Assembly: GCF_001663175.1 (NCBI RefSeq)
Contig: NZ_CP016033.1
Coordinates: 620,001-684,000, forward strand
DNA: 64,000 nt
Reading direction: 5' to 3'
From: Erythrobacter neustonensis
Lineage (GTDB): Bacteria > Pseudomonadota > Alphaproteobacteria > Sphingomonadales > Sphingomonadaceae
Under the pieces are notes generated by a model. That model had not been told where the DNA came from. It saw nothing but the letters and a program-made list of their open reading frames with translations, and ran no database searches. The position numbers and the translations under genes were made by a program. Shown in pieces: positions 62,631-64,000 of this stretch. Position 1 is the first letter of the stretch. Each line of letters opens with the position of its first letter.

Positions 62631-62677
62631 AACGATGGCCGCGCATCAGGCAATTGGATTTGCCACCGCAAAACCGA

Positions 62678-64000
62678 TCAGTGCGCGGCGCTCTGTGTCC
62701 GGTCCAACCCGGATGCCGCCAGTTGCGCGTCGATCTGCGCCAACAGGCGGTCGAGGCCTTCGCTCGTATCGCTTTCCGCGCGCGCGACCAGCACGTCCTG
62801 CGTGTTCGATGCGCGCAGCAGCCACCAGCCGTCGGCCGTGTCGACGCGCACGCCATCGGTGGTGTCGACGCTCGTCACCTCCGCACCGGGCGCGGTGGTG
62901 AGGCGCTGCGTGATCTCTTCCATCGCGGCAAACTTGCGCGCCTCGTCGACCTGGAACCGCAGTTCCGGGGTGTTGAGCATCGGCGGGATGCTTCCGCGCA
63001 GTTCGGTCACCGAACGGCCCAGTCGGGCGGTAGCGGCCAACAACCGTATTCCTGCGTAGAGCGCGTCGTCAAACCCGTAATACTCATCAGCGAAAAACAC
63101 ATGCCCGCTCATTTCCCCCGCGAGCGGCGCACCAGTTTCCTTCATTTTGGACTTGATGAGCGAATGGCCAGTCTTCCACATCAGCGGCTCCCCGCCCAGC
63201 TCCGCCACCCGGTTGAACAGCGCGCGGCTGGCCTTCACGTCGGCGATGATCGTAACGCTCTCTTGGTCTTTGGGGCGCGATTTGATCAGATCCTCGGCGT
63301 AGATCATCAAAAGCTGATCGCCCCAGATCACCCGGCCCGTGCCGTCGATTGCTCCGATCCGGTCGCCATCGCCGTCAAAGGCCACTCCGAAATCAAGGTT
63401 CTTGCTTGCGACTAAAGCCCGCAGATCGGCCAGATTGGCTTCGACGGTGGGATCAGGATGGTGGTTTGGGAAATGTCCATCAACGTCAGTAAACAGCAGA
63501 TGGTGTTCCCCCGGCAGCCGGGCAGCCAGAGCTTCGAGCGCGGGGCCGGCGGCACCGTTGCCGGCATCCCAGCCGACGCGCAGAGTTTCGAGTTTGGCCG
63601 GTTCGATACCGGCGAGGCCTTCGAGCAGGCGCTCGATATACTTGCCAAGGATGTCGAGCGTGGCCACGCTGCCAATCCCGCTGGTGAACGCCCCGTCTGC
63701 TGCCAGTTTCCCGAGCTTCTGGATATCGCCGCCGAAGAACGGGCGGCCCCGAAATACCATCTTGAAGCCATTGTAATTGGGGGGATTGTGGCTGCCAGTT
63801 ATCTGAATGCCGCCATCAATCTGTTCATCTGACGCTTCGGCATAATAGAGCATCGGCGTCGGGCCGAGCCCGATCCGCACGACATCGCAGCCGCTGGCAT
63901 TGATCCCTTCGACCAGCGCGTGTTCGAGCATCGGCGAACTGATCCGCCCGTCATACCCCACCGCCACGGTCCGACCCCCGTCCTCGCGCAGCAGCGTGCC
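62678..64000 (-). CDS. Phosphomannomutase/phosphoglucomutase, 5' end outside window
   Basis: The frame is open to the last base, so the first residues are missing; 440 residues are visible. The phosphoserine loop is QITGSHNPPNYNGFKMVF, the metal loop is FDGDGDRIGAID, and the sugar-binding region has GEMSGHVFFADEYYGFDDAL. It converts mannose-6-P or glucose-6-P to the 1-phosphates for nucleotide sugars and exopolysaccharide. It heads the minus-strand run that continues with hscC. Confidence 0.93.
   Translation of the reverse strand, partial: GTLLREDGGRTVAVGYDGRISSPMLEHALVEGINASGCDVVRIGLGPTPMLYYAEASDEQIDGGIQITGSHNPPNYNGFKMVFRGRPFFGGDIQKLGKLAADGAFTSGIGSVATLDILGKYIERLLEGLAGIEPAKLETLRVGWDAGNGAAGPALEALAARLPGEHHLLFTDVDGHFPNHHPDPTVEANLADLRALVASKNLDFGVAFDGDGDRIGAIDGTGRVIWGDQLLMIYAEDLIKSRPKDQESVTIIADVKASRALFNRVAELGGEPLMWKTGHSLIKSKMKETGAPLAGEMSGHVFFADEYYGFDDALYAGIRLLAATARLGRSVTELRGSIPPMLNTPELRFQVDEARKFAAMEEITQRLTTAPGAEVTSVDTTDGVRVDTADGWWLLRASNTQDVLVARAESDTSEGLDRLLAQIDAQLAASGLDRTQSAAH

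Overview
The window is about 64 kb of GC-rich, densely packed bacterial chromosome. The gene families point to an alphaproteobacterium, most likely a sphingomonad of the Erythrobacter/Porphyrobacter type: UbiG, a HWE-type histidine kinase, a complete Tad/Cpa pilus locus, a CIRCE-controlled groESL, an MHYT-GGDEF-EAL protein and a TonB-ExbB-ExbD-ExbD cluster. The family-level assignment is inference from gene content. No insertion sequences, prophage, CRISPR array or rRNA genes were seen, and the region reads as core chromosome. Three exact copies of the 16-bp ParB-binding parS palindrome (616, 27441, 40775) place it in the origin-proximal part of the chromosome.

Layout. 1-3.7 kb: the end of a glycerophosphodiesterase gene, ubiG, lysC, a J-domain/winged-helix-like protein and a small membrane protein. 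4.3-15.2 kb: a 13-gene Tad pilus operon (flp, cpaB, cpaC, small lipoprotein, cpaE, cpaF, tadB, tadC, tadD, cpaA, a TadG-like gene and two tadE-like genes). 15.2-18.0 kb: a hypothetical membrane-anchored protein, a PilZ-XRE regulator and a PAS-like protein with a degenerate GGDEF domain and a cysteine cluster. 18.1-21.6 kb: purT, nitronate monooxygenase, purU and a small phosphatase. 21.6-27.0 kb: a quinohemoprotein alcohol dehydrogenase, a dienelactone hydrolase, a HWE kinase and an NDUFA9-like oxidoreductase. 27.4-40.8 kb: parS, tRNA-Leu(CAG), gltX, a hypothetical gene, then rpoC and rpoB on the minus strand, divergent from rplJ-rplL, followed by a lipoprotein gene and a third parS.

41-48 kb: a MATE transporter and an MscS channel with overlapping 3' ends, groES-groEL behind a CIRCE operator, and an MHYT-GGDEF-EAL protein. 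48.0-53.0 kb: a roughly 100-bp tandem repeat derived from the glpX tail, glpX, two paralogous secreted proteins of unknown function, hom and a secreted hypothetical protein. 53.3-56.7 kb: tonB, exbB and three exbD genes. 56.7-64 kb: a minus-strand run of phosphohexomutase (cut by the window edge), an HscC-type Hsp70, a J-like membrane protein without the HPD motif, and an Lhr-like DNA-repair helicase.

Functional themes. (1) Surface attachment and c-di-GMP: Tad pilus, PilZ-XRE, degenerate GGDEF and MHYT-GGDEF-EAL proteins. (2) A formate pair: PurU releases formate from 10-formyl-THF and PurT consumes it to formylate GAR. (3) Information processing: RNA polymerase, the L10/L7-L12 stalk, GltX and tRNA-Leu. 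(4) Protein folding: GroESL and an HscC/J-protein pair. (5) TonB-driven outer-membrane import. The most distinctive observations are the parS trio, the split rplJL/rpoBC arrangement, the HPD-less J protein beside HscC, the twin cysteine-motif paralogues between hom and glpX, and the repeated glpX tail.
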